Below are positions 31,412 to 42,414 of a stretch of 64,000 nucleotides of DNA, in pieces. A model generated the notes under the pieces. It was not told the origin of the DNA. It worked only from the letters and a program-made list of their open reading frames with translations, and searched no databases. This DNA comes from Lentinus brumalis (lineage: Eukaryota; Basidiomycota; Agaricomycetes; Polyporales; Polyporaceae). Within the stretch, counting starts at the first letter, position 1. Every line of letters begins with the position of its first letter. Both the position numbers and the translations under genes were made by a program. The stretch spans positions 1,736,001 through 1,800,000 of the forward strand of contig MARA01000004.1 of the NCBI GenBank assembly GCA_001792895.1, written 5' to 3'.

Positions 31412-33554
31412 ATGCCCAGAAAGGTATGCTCGGGTGGGAGAGGCGGAGCAGGCGGGAGAGCGCGCCAAGATACCGCGCGCTGCTGCCTATCTCTCCGCAG
31501 ACCATCCGCGCAGGCCTCTCCGAGTCCCCCTCATCGTCCTGCTCGTCCTCGGGCACCCCCGCAACTGTGTCCATGCTGCTCAGCGCAGGCTTCAGCGAGC
31601 TTCTAGGCTACACCTCCATCGCGTGCTGGCTGGGTGCCCAGTTTCCGTGAGTACCGGCTTCTTACCCCGCATCGCTCTTCGAACTCATGCAACCCTCGAA
31701 TGACGATCTGACTTCCTGCCCGCCAGGCAAGTCCTCGAGAATGCTAGGCGGCAGTCGGTCGAGGGCCTCGCTCTTCCGTTTTTGTTGAATTGGCTATTAG
31801 GTGAGTGCGCCATTCCTCGCCTCGCGATCCTGCACCCAAATCGCGCGATTTGTCGTGTGAGCTACGCTCGCCGTGCGCTCCTACAACTGATTCTTATGTT
31901 CATCTCCTCCAGGGGATGCGACCAACCTAATAGGATGTATCTTGACGCACCAGCTGCCTTTTCAAGTGAGTCGCTGTGACTCACACCCATCCGCGAATAT
32001 CTCTCATAGTGCGCCTAGACGTACCTCGCGACGTACTTCTGTGTCGTGGACTTCTCCCTTCTCGCGCAGTACTACTACTACATGTCCCGGACAGAGAAGG
32101 ACGTGCGCACGCCATACCTCCATAGCCGAGACCGCACCGCGCCCAGCACGATTGCAGCCCGTCGGTTATCCCTCGACCACGTACCCAGTGCACCGCACTA
32201 CCGCGCGCTCTCTAATGTCGCAGCAAACGTCGCAGCTGTCGCAGCGCTCGCCGCACAGCAAGAGGAGCAAGCACGATGGCACTGGCAGGGACGCTCGCAT
32301 TCCACGGAGGCTCATCCCACGACATACGAAGACGACGACGATGTGTCGGAAGAGGCACTCGCGCGGCTGGCCGAGAGTTTTCATTCGGAGGGCGGGCGTT
32401 CCTCCCGCCGCAAGCATGTTGCGTGGGGCCACGACTCACTGACTGGCAGCAGGGGACCGAGCGTGGGCAGGAGTCGACAACCAAGTCATATGCCCACTGC
32501 ACTGCAGATGAGCTCGCCTCCAACGGAAGAGGTAGATCCTCTGACGCGTGGACGGCCGCTTGTCAGGGCTACCGATCGGGAGGACGACGGCGAGGAGTGG
32601 CTCCACACAAATGCGCATAGGCGCAGTTCGCGAGCGAGTCGCAAAGGAGCAACAATGGTGTTCCTGGGCGTGTGGGCCTTGTTCGGTGTGGGGTCCCTCG
32701 CTAGTGGCAGGTCTCCGCTCCCCACCGGAATTTCAGAAAGGACAGGCCAAGTACTCTCGCGAGCAGAAGTCTCAGTACCACCGGCGGTCAGTCCGTACCC
32801 ATTCTCCGAGCCCCCATTACCGGATGCCATCCTCTCTGCCCAACTATCTGGAGAGCCTGCGGTGTTCGAGTTTGCTCACGCAAGCCTCGCCACGCTGGCT
32901 GATCACCCCGACGATCCACCAAGCACGGAGTTCATCATCGGACGCATCTCAGCTTGGATATGCACAACGCTGTACTTGACTTCGCGACTACCGCAAATCT
33001 GGAAGAACGTAAGTCCTGTGTGTTGCTCGCAGTCGATTTCGAGGCTGATGTCCGGTCAGTATGTCAGGAAATCGGTAGAGGTGGGATTAAACCGACGAAT
33101 TTGGGATTCAGAGATACTGACGTCGTCCGCTGAATCGCAGGGCCTTTCCGTATACTTATTCATCTTTGCATTCCTCGGCAACTTCTTCTACGTCGCATCC
33201 ATCCTCACATCACCCAACCTGCAACTTCCCGAACCTCAAGCATCAGCATTCATACGCGAGAGTATCCCGTAAGCTCATGTGCATAAACCCTCCTCTGATT
33301 CATTGTCATTGAACGCGCCTCGTCATAGATATCTTCTGGGAAGCGGAGGTACTCTCATGTTCGACGTGACCATCGTTACCCAGTCTTTCCTCTACAGCCG
33401 TAAGGCGGCCCGTGGTCGACGACTGTCGCACTCTTACAACGAGGAAGAGGCTGGGCTGCTCGGGGGAGAGACAACAGGACGGGACGCATCGCCCGTCACC
33501 TCTCGACGACGAGGTGGCAGTATCAGCCGGGACACTTCAGTCGGATTCCCATAG
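31412..33554 (+). CDS. PQ-loop repeat vacuolar/lysosomal basic amino acid transporter (Ypq/PQLC2 family)
   Basis: Seven-helix membrane protein of the PQ-loop family, which exports cationic amino acids across the vacuole membrane. Eight exons: 31412-31423, 31501-31646, 31727-31800, 31913-31965, 32019-33008, 33060-33080, 33141-33268, 33329-33554. The first PQ motif is IACWLGAQFPQVLENARRQS and the second ISAWICTTLYLTSRLPQIWK; each is followed by small hydrophobic helices (LLNWLLGDATNLIGCILTHQ; GLSVYLFIFAFLGNFFYVAS). Between the halves lies an unusually long hydrophilic loop of about 230 residues. The C-terminal tail has an acidic dileucine-like signal (EEEAGLLGG), common in vacuolar sorting. The 12-bp first exon is inferred from frame and donor; the second in-frame ATG (31572) is an alternative. 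Confidence 0.88.
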
Positions 33555-33750
33555 CTCACGGACTATTCTGGTGCCTCATATGTCCGTCTGAGATTGTGAA
33601 CTGCAATGTACCTGCGTAGATATTGCTGCTTAGGCACGCATACTGTAGGAGGCTAACGACGCGAGCGTGCCAGACTTCACAGCATACCGTGTATTGTACC
33701 GATTGACGGTCATGCGAACCTCCCTGAATGCACAGCACAGCTGCGTACGA

Positions 33751-36700
33751 TCAGTCTAGCCCCGCATATCGGACGTCTGCGTTTGCTTCTAGCCAAGCCA
33801 TCCAATTCTCTAGGAAAGGACTCCCGTGTTGCACCGTGGAAGAGTCGCCGACGACGCACTGAACACAGGGCAGGTTAGCCGTGGTGAGCGTTGACATTGA
33901 GCAAGCCTTACCAAGTGTCTTCTCGCACGGGTCATAGCGACTGCCTGACCGTAAGCACGCCTTCAACTGTTGGGAGCATCCACTTACCATTGAGCCGTCG
34001 CTTGTCCTTGAGGAAGCCGACCTCTCGCTGTGCGGGAAGGAGGCAATCAGGGCATGTCGAGGTCCACGTCAGTCAGCCAGCAGAGGACTCGCGCACCTTC
34101 TCATTGCTCCTCACAAGACTGATCACGACTGCCTCCTTCTCGCGCCCCTGCATGCCATCTACTGTACCGATCTCGAGTTCCGGTCCATGCACAAGACGTA
34201 GGAGGGAAGTCAGCAGCGTGACTTGAGCTTGGTATCTGCCGGGCCACGAACGCAACGGAGAGCTCAGGTGGACGGAGTGCATAGATGACTGACAACACAT
34301 ACGGAGTGATGACCGCTATTTGCGTCGGCAGTACCCCTGCACCTATCTGTCGTATGCAACACGCGTAAGCCTCGTCATCCAAACCGTTGTAGCTAATGGA
34401 CGTACCAGTTGGTCGACCCAACCCTTCACAACATACGCCTCATTTTCGTTACACCTGCTGCCCTCGTCTCCGTCGCCTTCGAGCCGCTCGAAGTACTCAC
34501 AACCTGCAGTGTCGTAGAACACCACTGGGGTTCCCAGGATCTCCTTCTCGTCGTCTTCCGAGTCCGCTTTCGTATTCGGCAAGTCGCGCAGCAGATGGGC
34601 CTCGACGGAGGGGTGGTTAGTGAGCTTGGAGTGGTACATGACTTTCGACGGGAAGGCCGCGATTTGGGCGTGCATCCTGCAATACGCATCAACGAGTGGA
34701 AGGACAATGTATCAGGTGAATCTACGGACCGATACTGCACAGTCAGCATCCGCTTTATACCAGGCCCGTACATCTTCTCCAATCGCTCGAAAAGGGTGGT
34801 CTCCAATGAGTGTGGTGGACGTAGTACAGGTTTCGACCCTGCCTTCCGCGGGTCTTTGGGTGTCGACTTGAGAGGCTCTTCGGGGTCCGCTGTCAGTGCA
34901 GGATCACCTTCGTCGTCACTAGAGCCGGACTGCTCTTCGTCTGCGGAACCCACATCGTTATCTTCGCCCTTGTCAGCGGCGGCGGGAGGTTTCTCAGCCG
35001 ACTTCGCCGCTGCGGCCGACTTGACAACTTGGGGTTTCTTCGAAGACTTTGCCTTCGTGTCGCCGACCGCTTTCCCCTTCTTGTCCTTGTTCATGGAAAT
35101 GGTAGTCGGAGGCAATTGCATTGGGTCACCCGCCAGGATGAGCTTCTGGGCTTTGAATATTGGAATCCAGCAAACCTATGGAGCAGACTATCAGCGCACA
35201 GAGAGAATGTGGCAGCAGAATGACGCACAGCTTCCACAGCCTGAGTGGCTTCGTCGATAATTACGACGTCGAAGTTTTGCGACCGCACTTGCCTCCCTCC
35301 CGAGGAGTGGCAGGTAGCCAATACGACCTGCGACTCTTTGAGGACGCCCTCGACGACGCCGCCCTCTCGTCGTCGATACCTGAAGGATGTCAAGTGCGTG
35401 ATGGAGGGCCGAATATGCTGGAACGTACTCCTTCCGCAGAGCCCTCACTTCCTCCCACATCTTCTTCCTTTCGAGCCCTCTGGGACCTTTTCCCTTCGCG
35501 CCCTTTCCCTTGCCCGAGAGTGTCTCTAGGGCGGCTTCGAGCTCGTTCTTGACATCTTTGGCCAAAGCTGCCTGCCCAAGGTATGGTAATCACGACGATG
35601 CGTATGATCAATGCATGGGACATACCTGATCACTCCGGCTGGCCTGAACTTCGAGAGTGGTCTCGATGACATCGTCATGTGCCATCACACGCGCCGGATG
35701 TCCGACTCGGGTTACTCTCAGTTTCGTACCGCTGGCGGGAGCAGGTAGAGCTAATAGCCTTTCCAGTATGTTGTCCACAGACAAATTCGACGCGCCGCAA
35801 ACCAGGAGTCTGAGCGGCTTGGGGTTCGATGGAGTGACGGTAGTGAGTTGGCGTATCAGCTCTATGAGCGTATGCGTCTTTCCAGTACCTTGCGGTAGCT
35901 GTCAGTAGAAGCCACGGGAGAAGCGACAAATGATGATGCACCTGGTGGACCGTGTATGCAAGCCACTTCGGGCGATCCGAGTGCGAAACGGATCGCTTCT
36001 TGCTGACTTGGGTTGAGCGACTGGTCGAAGAACGAGATGTCTTGGACGAGCACTCGCTCAGACGGGGGCGCCATGCCCATCAGCACTCGCACGAGCGGAG
36101 TCTGCTTGGGAAGAAACTTGTCCTCTTTCTGTGAAAAGTGGTCAGTGAATCCCTGCCAGTCCGAATCGTTCTCGCGAGATGTCGACCGACCGCGTCAGAA
36201 TTGGGTAAGACAACTTTCTCCAGCTGATCAAGCGCCTTGTCCATCCTGCACATGAATCAATGTCCGATGTCAAACGAGGGTGAGGTTTGCATACCTGTCG
36301 TATGTTACGCTGTTGGCAAGCTTGACCACACGACACCGATCAGGTAGGTTAAGATCTTCTCCACTAGTGTCTGGAGGGTCGACAGCAATGACTATCCTTG
36401 TGTCCGTGACCTGTGCAATCAAATGCTAAGTCTTGACGTCCGTTCGTCCACGATCGCGTTACTGCACCTTGTACACGACACCTTCGACGCCGTCATTCTT
36501 GGTCTTCTCTGCGACGCCGGACTTCTTGGGAGGCTTGGCTGACTTCTGCACTGATGCTCCGGAAGAGTGCTCCTCGATCCGGGCAAGGTCTCCTGGCCTA
36601 TCGCATGTTATCAATTACCTCCATATCTGGAAGGATTTGCATACCTGAATGTATGTGGAGGGAATAACGGACTCGTGTGGTATGCGGTCGGTCTCTCGAG

Positions 36701-36953
36701 CTCAACCAAGCTATTGCGCAGATATCATCAACCACGTTCATCTCAGCCATACATTCACATACGTCTTTCCCCCGAGACCGATGCCGACGGACGATATACC
36801 AAGGCCGGCCAGACAAAGACCTTTCTGCTCGAGTAGTTTGGGTGGGCAGTTAGAGAGCAGCAGAGAAGTGCGCTCGATCTCAGCCTCGCGTTCCTTGTTC
36901 AGCAATTCATGCTGCCTTGCAATGAAGGCCTTCAGCTGATCTTCAGTTGCCAT
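33751..36953 (-). CDS. SF1 DNA/RNA helicase, IGHMBP2/Hcs1 (DNA polymerase alpha-associated helicase A) type
   Basis: Upf1-like superfamily 1B 5'-3' helicase. ATG 36951-36953 ([20 protein letters not shown]). N-terminal SH3-like part: [40 protein letters not shown]. Then [20 protein letters not shown], Walker A GPPGTGKT (split by an intron after GPPG), [17 protein letters not shown] (Ia), [15 protein letters not shown] (Walker B), [13 protein letters not shown] (III), MLTVQYRMHAQI (IV, split by an intron), [20 protein letters not shown] (V) and [15 protein letters not shown] (VI). About 80 acidic/Lys-rich residues are inserted after motif III. No R3H or zinc finger follows motif VI, as in fungal Hcs1. 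About 12 introns. Confidence 0.92.
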
Positions 36954-37191
36954 GGTCCGATCGCTAGCACAGTAGTCCGCCCGTGTCGAAGGTCGTGGTT
37001 AGCTGCTGAGAGTCTCAGGCGCCTTCTCCGACGGTGGCTGAGATCGCATCGGGTTCTCGATCACATGCTCAATTGGGACGCGAATGGTCGCGTCAGAATT
37101 GGATTCGCGTCCGACAACGGTCAATCAACGCATCTTCTGGCTCCTTTCCCCACTCACTTATCCCGGTACCTGCTCGAGTGAAGGCACCGCT

Positions 37192-39132
37192 ATGCCCTTG
37201 CGTCACCGAGGATATGGCGCGTACATCTCCTGCGACGGCGAAGAGCTTGATGCGTACAAGACGAAGGTCGAGAACGACAAGGTCATCTCGTGTTACATTG
37301 CGAGCGAAGTAGGAAAGGTACGTATACGAGGGCGAAAACGAGATGATGGCAAGAAGCCGACGAGATTGCAGGAGTTTAGGGTGCACTGGGTCGACTCGAC
37401 TCCACCCTCGCACCTGTCAGTGGAGGTCCGAATGGACGGACGGAGGATGGCAACCCTTTCTCATACCAAGCAGTCATCCAAGACTTCGAACGGAGGATTC
37501 CGTATTGCGATGGATGCCCACTGTCCATACCAATTCGCTCCCTTGGCCACTACCGGTACGCTCTTGTGCAGTTCTCCCAAGTGCTCCCGAGCCGTGAACC
37601 GCTGTCTCGGCCACAGACGACGACACGCTTCCGTCCGCGTATAGCGAGGAGCTAGGAACCATCGAAGTTAGCTTGAGACGAGTGCGCGACTTCATGGCCG
37701 TGGCATACACTCCGAAGAGCCAGGCCAGACCAGGTCCCGCAAGCATACATGAGCGTAATAGGAAGGGGACAGGTCCAAGTCATTGCGTCTCGTAAGTAGT
37801 GCATGCTATCTACTGGCATCAGGGGTGACTCACCCACATTACATAGGCTAGGAAAGACCAGAGAAGTCAAAGCGAAGTCCACGATTTTGCGCCCGCTCCT
37901 TATCGACGACAAGCCGTATGTCACTTTCCGTTTCTTCTACAGACCGAAAGGTACGCCTTCGACTCAGACATGGACGTACCCTGACGTTTGTATCGTAGAG
38001 TATCTCGAGGAGAAGGGCATCATTCCTTCATCATCTAGGAGTCGCTCCGCCTCTGTTCCGTCATCCTCGATATCCTCTGCGGGCAGACGAAGGAAACGAC
38101 CATCACGAGACATTGCATCTCTACCTGACGACGAGCAGTCGCCAACATCCAAACGTCAGCGAATAGCACCAGTTGAGGACGATACGCTAGATGACGATGC
38201 CGCCTGGGACGAGGGAGGTCCGCCGGACGACTTCATGCCTATGGAGGGTCAAGAGATGATTGACGAGGGCGACAACAAGGAGAATGTCATCGAGGTGCGT
38301 CTCTTGGAAGTGAGTCGCCGCAATCGTCCGACGGTGCCGTTCTGCACAGGTACATCTCAGCTCCAAGAACGACTATGCAGTACCTGGCTCTAGTGCGAGT
38401 TGCGGCCGACAAACACGAGGGCGTTCGCTGAAGATGGAACCCAGTCCGGATCATCCCATCCGAGAGGTACCGGTTCCAGTGAAGAGGGAACCCACCCCTG
38501 TTACGGAGGTTAGTCCCTGCACAGAGCACCGATGTGATTCACTCATGTTCCCACTCTTTACAGATTCGCCTCAGCTCCAGGAACAATTACGCAATATCGA
38601 CGTCGTGTTCCGACGGCGTGCGGGTCAAGCGAGAGCCTTCGGTGAAGAGGGAGCCTAGTCCCGTTGCTCCTCAGCTACAGGTCAAGAGAGAATCAACTCC
38701 GACTAGATCAAGCCCAGTCACAGAGGTGGATGGACACGCTCGCCCGGTGTACATACCAACTGAGCATGCCCGCAGGTTCATCTCAGCTCAAAGAACAACT
38801 ACAGCATCCCGAGTGCAAGCCGCACTCATGTCCGAGTCAAGCTTGAGCAGGGTCACATCAAGGCAGAGCCATCAGAGGACGCTTCGCTACCGCCGCCTCC
38901 TGAGAGAGAAGACGTGAAACCGGACATAGGGGACGAGGAGGAAGAGTCAATTGTCGAGGTCAGCTATTACCGTGACGAATGTAGCTGCGTGCGCAATCGT
39001 GGCTAACCGTGTTCTACACAGATACATCTAAGCTCCCATAAGCTCCATGAGGCGTTCGGCGGCACTCCATTGAAGCATGAACCAACGAACTCTTGCATGA
39101 GAAAGGAGGATCCGCCGACTGTTTCGTCGTGA
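37192..39132 (+). CDS. DUF7918 protein A, with repeated 3' exons carrying SUMO-type motifs
   Basis: Family common in Agaricomycetes, function unknown. Exons: 37192-37317, 37372-37555, 37617-37791, 37847-37950, 37999-38294, 38350-38508, 38564-38725, 38776-38958, 39022-39132. The DUF7918 core is MPLRHRGYGAYISCDGEELD, VISCYIASEVGKEFRVHW, CPYQFAPLATT, EELGTIEVSLRRVRDFM and KPYVTFRFFYRPKEYLEEKG. An acidic/nuclear-localisation stretch follows. The last four exons are all phase 0 and each begins with the same pattern (VHLSSKNDYA, IRLSSRNNYA, VHLSSKNNYS, IHLSSHKLHE) after an acidic residue. They are rich in psi-K-x-E sites (VKREPTP, VKREPSV, VKREPSP, VKREST, VKLEQ, IKAEPS, LKHEPT). The splice sites all fit, so the structure is well supported; sumoylation is inference. 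Confidence 0.85.
38350..39132 (+). repeat. Repeated exon-intron units at the 3' end of DUF7918 gene A
   Basis: Exons of 159, 162, 183 and 111 bp, separated by introns of 50-63 bp, start with near-identical DNA (TTCATCTCAGCTC, TACATCTCAGCTCC, TTCGCCTCAGCTCC, TACATCTAAGCTCC) and mostly end in a Thr/Val-Glu codon pair before GT. The repeat unit is therefore exon plus intron, consistent with intragenic exon duplication. Confidence 0.8.
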
Positions 39133-39637
39133 TACTGCCTCTGTTCTCGGGACAGTGGTCCCTTGGTGAATGAGCACCACGGTGGCAGAACCTCATATAT
39201 ACAGTACTTAACTGACAGATTGTCAACTGCGTGAGTCATTGATGCTAAGATGACGGGAGACTAGGTAGGACCCCAAGTAAGACACAACTCTCCAGGTTGT
39301 CAAGTTTCATGACAATCCGTCCTGTACGTTCTCTCTCTCGGACAAAGGACCCTGTACGTTGCTGGCAGCGGGGATTGTAGCGAGTGTTTTTTGCTGCCTT
39401 TCTGGACTTTAGAAGCTCTCGACTGTGAGTTGCGCCACGGCATTCGGGAACGGTCCTGCCGCTGAATAACTTAAGCATCCACTAGCTGCTGAGGATTGAT
39501 ATCGCACGATACCACTGCAGTGAGACGGCTTCGCCAATTTCACTCCGGCGTCACTTACTCGTTGCTCTGACCATCACAAGCATGTACCATGTACGCATTC
39601 GGATCGCAGGGTAAGTACGCTCTACTACTTCTCCGTA

Positions 39638-40717
39638 CTACTTATTGGCAGCGGGTCGATTATGTTGATTGTGATAGGCATTCATCCTGCTATTAGATTC
39701 ATCCTGCAACTGCGACTGCAAAGCAAACAACTCCATGAGCAAGCTGACATCGTTCGAAGCCGGCTTGTCGAAAAACTGCAGATTTTCCTTTGAAGCATTC
39801 TCCACCTGAGATAGGCGGCGTTACCATATAACCCACACTGGAAGATGAAGTAGAGCGTACCATGTCCAGCACGAGCCCCAGGATAGTATCGACTTTATCG
39901 ACTTCAAGCATGATCTGCGATTTGCCAGTAACCCTGGATAACCCTCGGCCGTCTTCACCTGCAGCGTCGTACGAGATGAAGCGCCATATGTCAAGGCAGT
40001 TGTAAGTGATAATGCCTTTGCCAAATCTGCGTCTGCGATGGATACTGGGATCAGCCTATTGTTGCGGGCGGGACAGACAGTAGAAGGCTCGCACGCACCC
40101 GGTCCTTCCGCACCACTCCGCAATTTCTTGTACGGCGTACGGGAGGGCGTGGTCGAAACCATACTGACTTTTGGCCTCAAAGATGTGGGTGATATGTATC
40201 TTGTTAATCCACCTAGTCGGAGAGTCGAGCACGTCTACAAAGTTTGACACTATGATACCTGCCGTGTTGTCAGCGGCCTCCTTGCATGTAGAACCGGAGA
40301 CGGGACTCACTAGCAGAACGTGGGCCTGCCCGGATGAGCATGTGATGGACAACATCGCGCATAGGAGGCGAGCCCGAATAATTCGCTGCCGCTGCCACAA
40401 CCGATCTCTCTGGAATGAACACCAGTGTTCTCTCAGGGGTACTCAATATGCAAGTGATGCGGAGCATGATGATATTCAACAGCATTGACGAAGGGCAGAC
40501 AGACTATAACCACAGAGTGAGTGAGGAAGACGTGACGATTCTTAAATCATACCTGTGTTGGGACATGCGTTCGAAGATGCTCGACTATTGCGTCGAAGAC
40601 ATGCTTCGGCATTGCACTGTTCGCGCCGTCTTCAGGCCTGGAACCGCGCTCCTTCGCCCACTCTAGCGCGTCTGTGCCTTTAAGCACGAGGGCTTTCAGG
40701 TGCGGTAAGGTCATCAT
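39638..40717 (-). CDS. Hypothetical multi-exon protein, unrecognised
   Basis: Probable start ATG at 40715-40717 (MMTLPHLKALVLKGTDALEW, then PKHVFDAIVEHLRTHVPTQ). Further blocks in other frames join through plausible introns: SGSPPMRDVVHHMLIRAGPR; NFVDVLDSPTRWINKIHITH with IFEAKSQYGFDHALPYAVQE; DADLAKALSLTTALTYGASS; IMLEVDKVDTILGLVLDM; and the end ENASKENLQFFDKPASNDVS, ending NRPAANK. The composition and conserved-looking blocks argue for a real gene. I cannot name the family. The 5' part could contain another exon: a short frame MAGRDRTVRIESAVAAK lies further upstream near 40,900. It sits antisense inside the DUF7918 cluster. Confidence 0.55.
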
Positions 40718-41017
40718 GAAAGTATGGGACGAAATAAAGGAGATGATGGCGTATCATATACACGACTGACTCCACGTGCGCTTACAGAGCGGTTCTCGAT
40801 TTCGATTCTGACGCTCCGAACCTGTGCATTAGTAATTGTAGGCAGCTGTGGTTAACTTGGCAGCCACAGCGCTCTCGATACGGACGGTCCGATCTCGACC
40901 CGCCATCTTCCGCTACTGAGCCTACCATCGTCACTTATATCTCACAGGACAGGTGCGCACAATATGCTTGCAAGAAACTCATCTCTCGTGGATGCCAAAC
41001 GCGACTGGGACTTTCAG

Positions 41018-41939
41018 GAGTTTACCGTCCGATGGACCACTCCCTCCAACTCCCTCCGCGAATGACAAGATGCAACTTTACCTGTTGATTGACAAGGGCA
41101 TAGATGAGAAGCTGGGCACAATAGAGTTCGCCATACATCGTGTCCAGAGGTTTGCTATCAAACGCAAGGGTGGTTTCGCTTTCATAGTGGACGACATCGG
41201 ACCAGTCTGGCATGAGCGGAGCAAAAGGTCGGGCGTACATGCTGTTTCGTGAGTTAGTCCCCAAATTCTTTGTGTGTATCGAATGCTACTCGTGCTACAG
41301 TCTCGGAGACGCGATCGCGAGACCAGAACCTGACTGCGGTGGGCTTGAAACTAGACCAGTATTTCTTTAAGTTCATTTTCCGGTACCGCCCTTAGGTACA
41401 GACTGAACGATCGACCAGCTCAACGGTCTTCCCAAGACTCAGTGCTGCAGGCAAATGGGATCGCTCCTCGTCCCTCACCTCCGGCGGACTCTGGGAAGCG
41501 CTCTTCTGACGTTCGTGAGGGATTGAATGACCCAGTACACAGCCAACACGAGCGACAACGTACGACGAAGGAATTTGACGTAAAGCCAGAGCCAGAGTTC
41601 AAATCCCCGGGCGAGGAGGAAGACGATGTCGCTTTCCTCGAAGTACTGGCATGAATACTCCTATCGGAAACCTTGAGAAGGCTGACACTTCGTATGTAGG
41701 GATAGCTCGAGGTCATGCTGCAGAAGCTAGGTTCGCAAGCCAGCCTCTAGTTCAGTAGCGGAAGACAGTCGTTAAGAGGCTCACCCACTGGAAGAAAGAA
41801 AAGAAGAAAGGCGAAGGTCGCTGTGAAACGCGAACCGTCGGCATTCCCCGGGGTACCCGTTGCTTGGACTGGCAACGAGGTGATTGACCTGACTTATACG
41901 CTCTCCTCGCTATGTACATACACTCATATTAAGTACTAA
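41018..41939 (+). pseudogene. DUF7918 pseudogene B
   Basis: Remnant of a DUF7918 gene lying between the two intact copies. The first exon is missing. The second-exon start EFTVRWTTPS (41018) is followed by a deletion. EKLGTIEFAIHRVQRFAIKR, an intron, and SLGDAIARPEPDCGG match copies A and C. Then a 1-base shift moves the frame to a TAA stop at 41368-41370, while the alternative frame still reads KLDQYFFKFIFRYRP, the conserved family block. The tail keeps LQANGIAP, an acidic segment, AVKREPSAFP and VIDLTY. The conserved splice signals show that it was once a full gene. Confidence 0.75.
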
Positions 41940-42414
41940 CGTCGTGATTCATTCCTTACCCGAAGCTGCGAGAGACATGAGTACTATCACATGCACCGAA
42001 CATACCTTGACATTTAGATCTTGTGCCACTGCCAGTCTACGGCGTTCCGCGTGTACATGACAGTTGTAGCGACGCACTTACTCCGGTGCTAGGTAGCGCA
42101 CTGCTTGTCAGACATGGATAAAACGGACCCTTGCTCGTGGCTCTTGCATACTGTAGCATCAAGCAGAGCAGCTCAAGAGCAGCTACTCTTGTCAGCCTCA
42201 GGAGAGGCGTACCGAATTAGCGCTGAGCTGCAACGCGTGGCACGTGACTTAGCGACGCGATTAAGTACCTGACTTACGAATGTCGCCTCTCACTCTTGCG
42301 ACTCGTCCACTGCTTGGGCTCCCCTCTGTTGCGAGTTCTTTGGGGTTGAATCGCGCCGGTAGCTCAGGCAGGTCGCTGCTTGCAAGCTTCAACAAAGAGG
42401 AACTCGGAGCCAGT

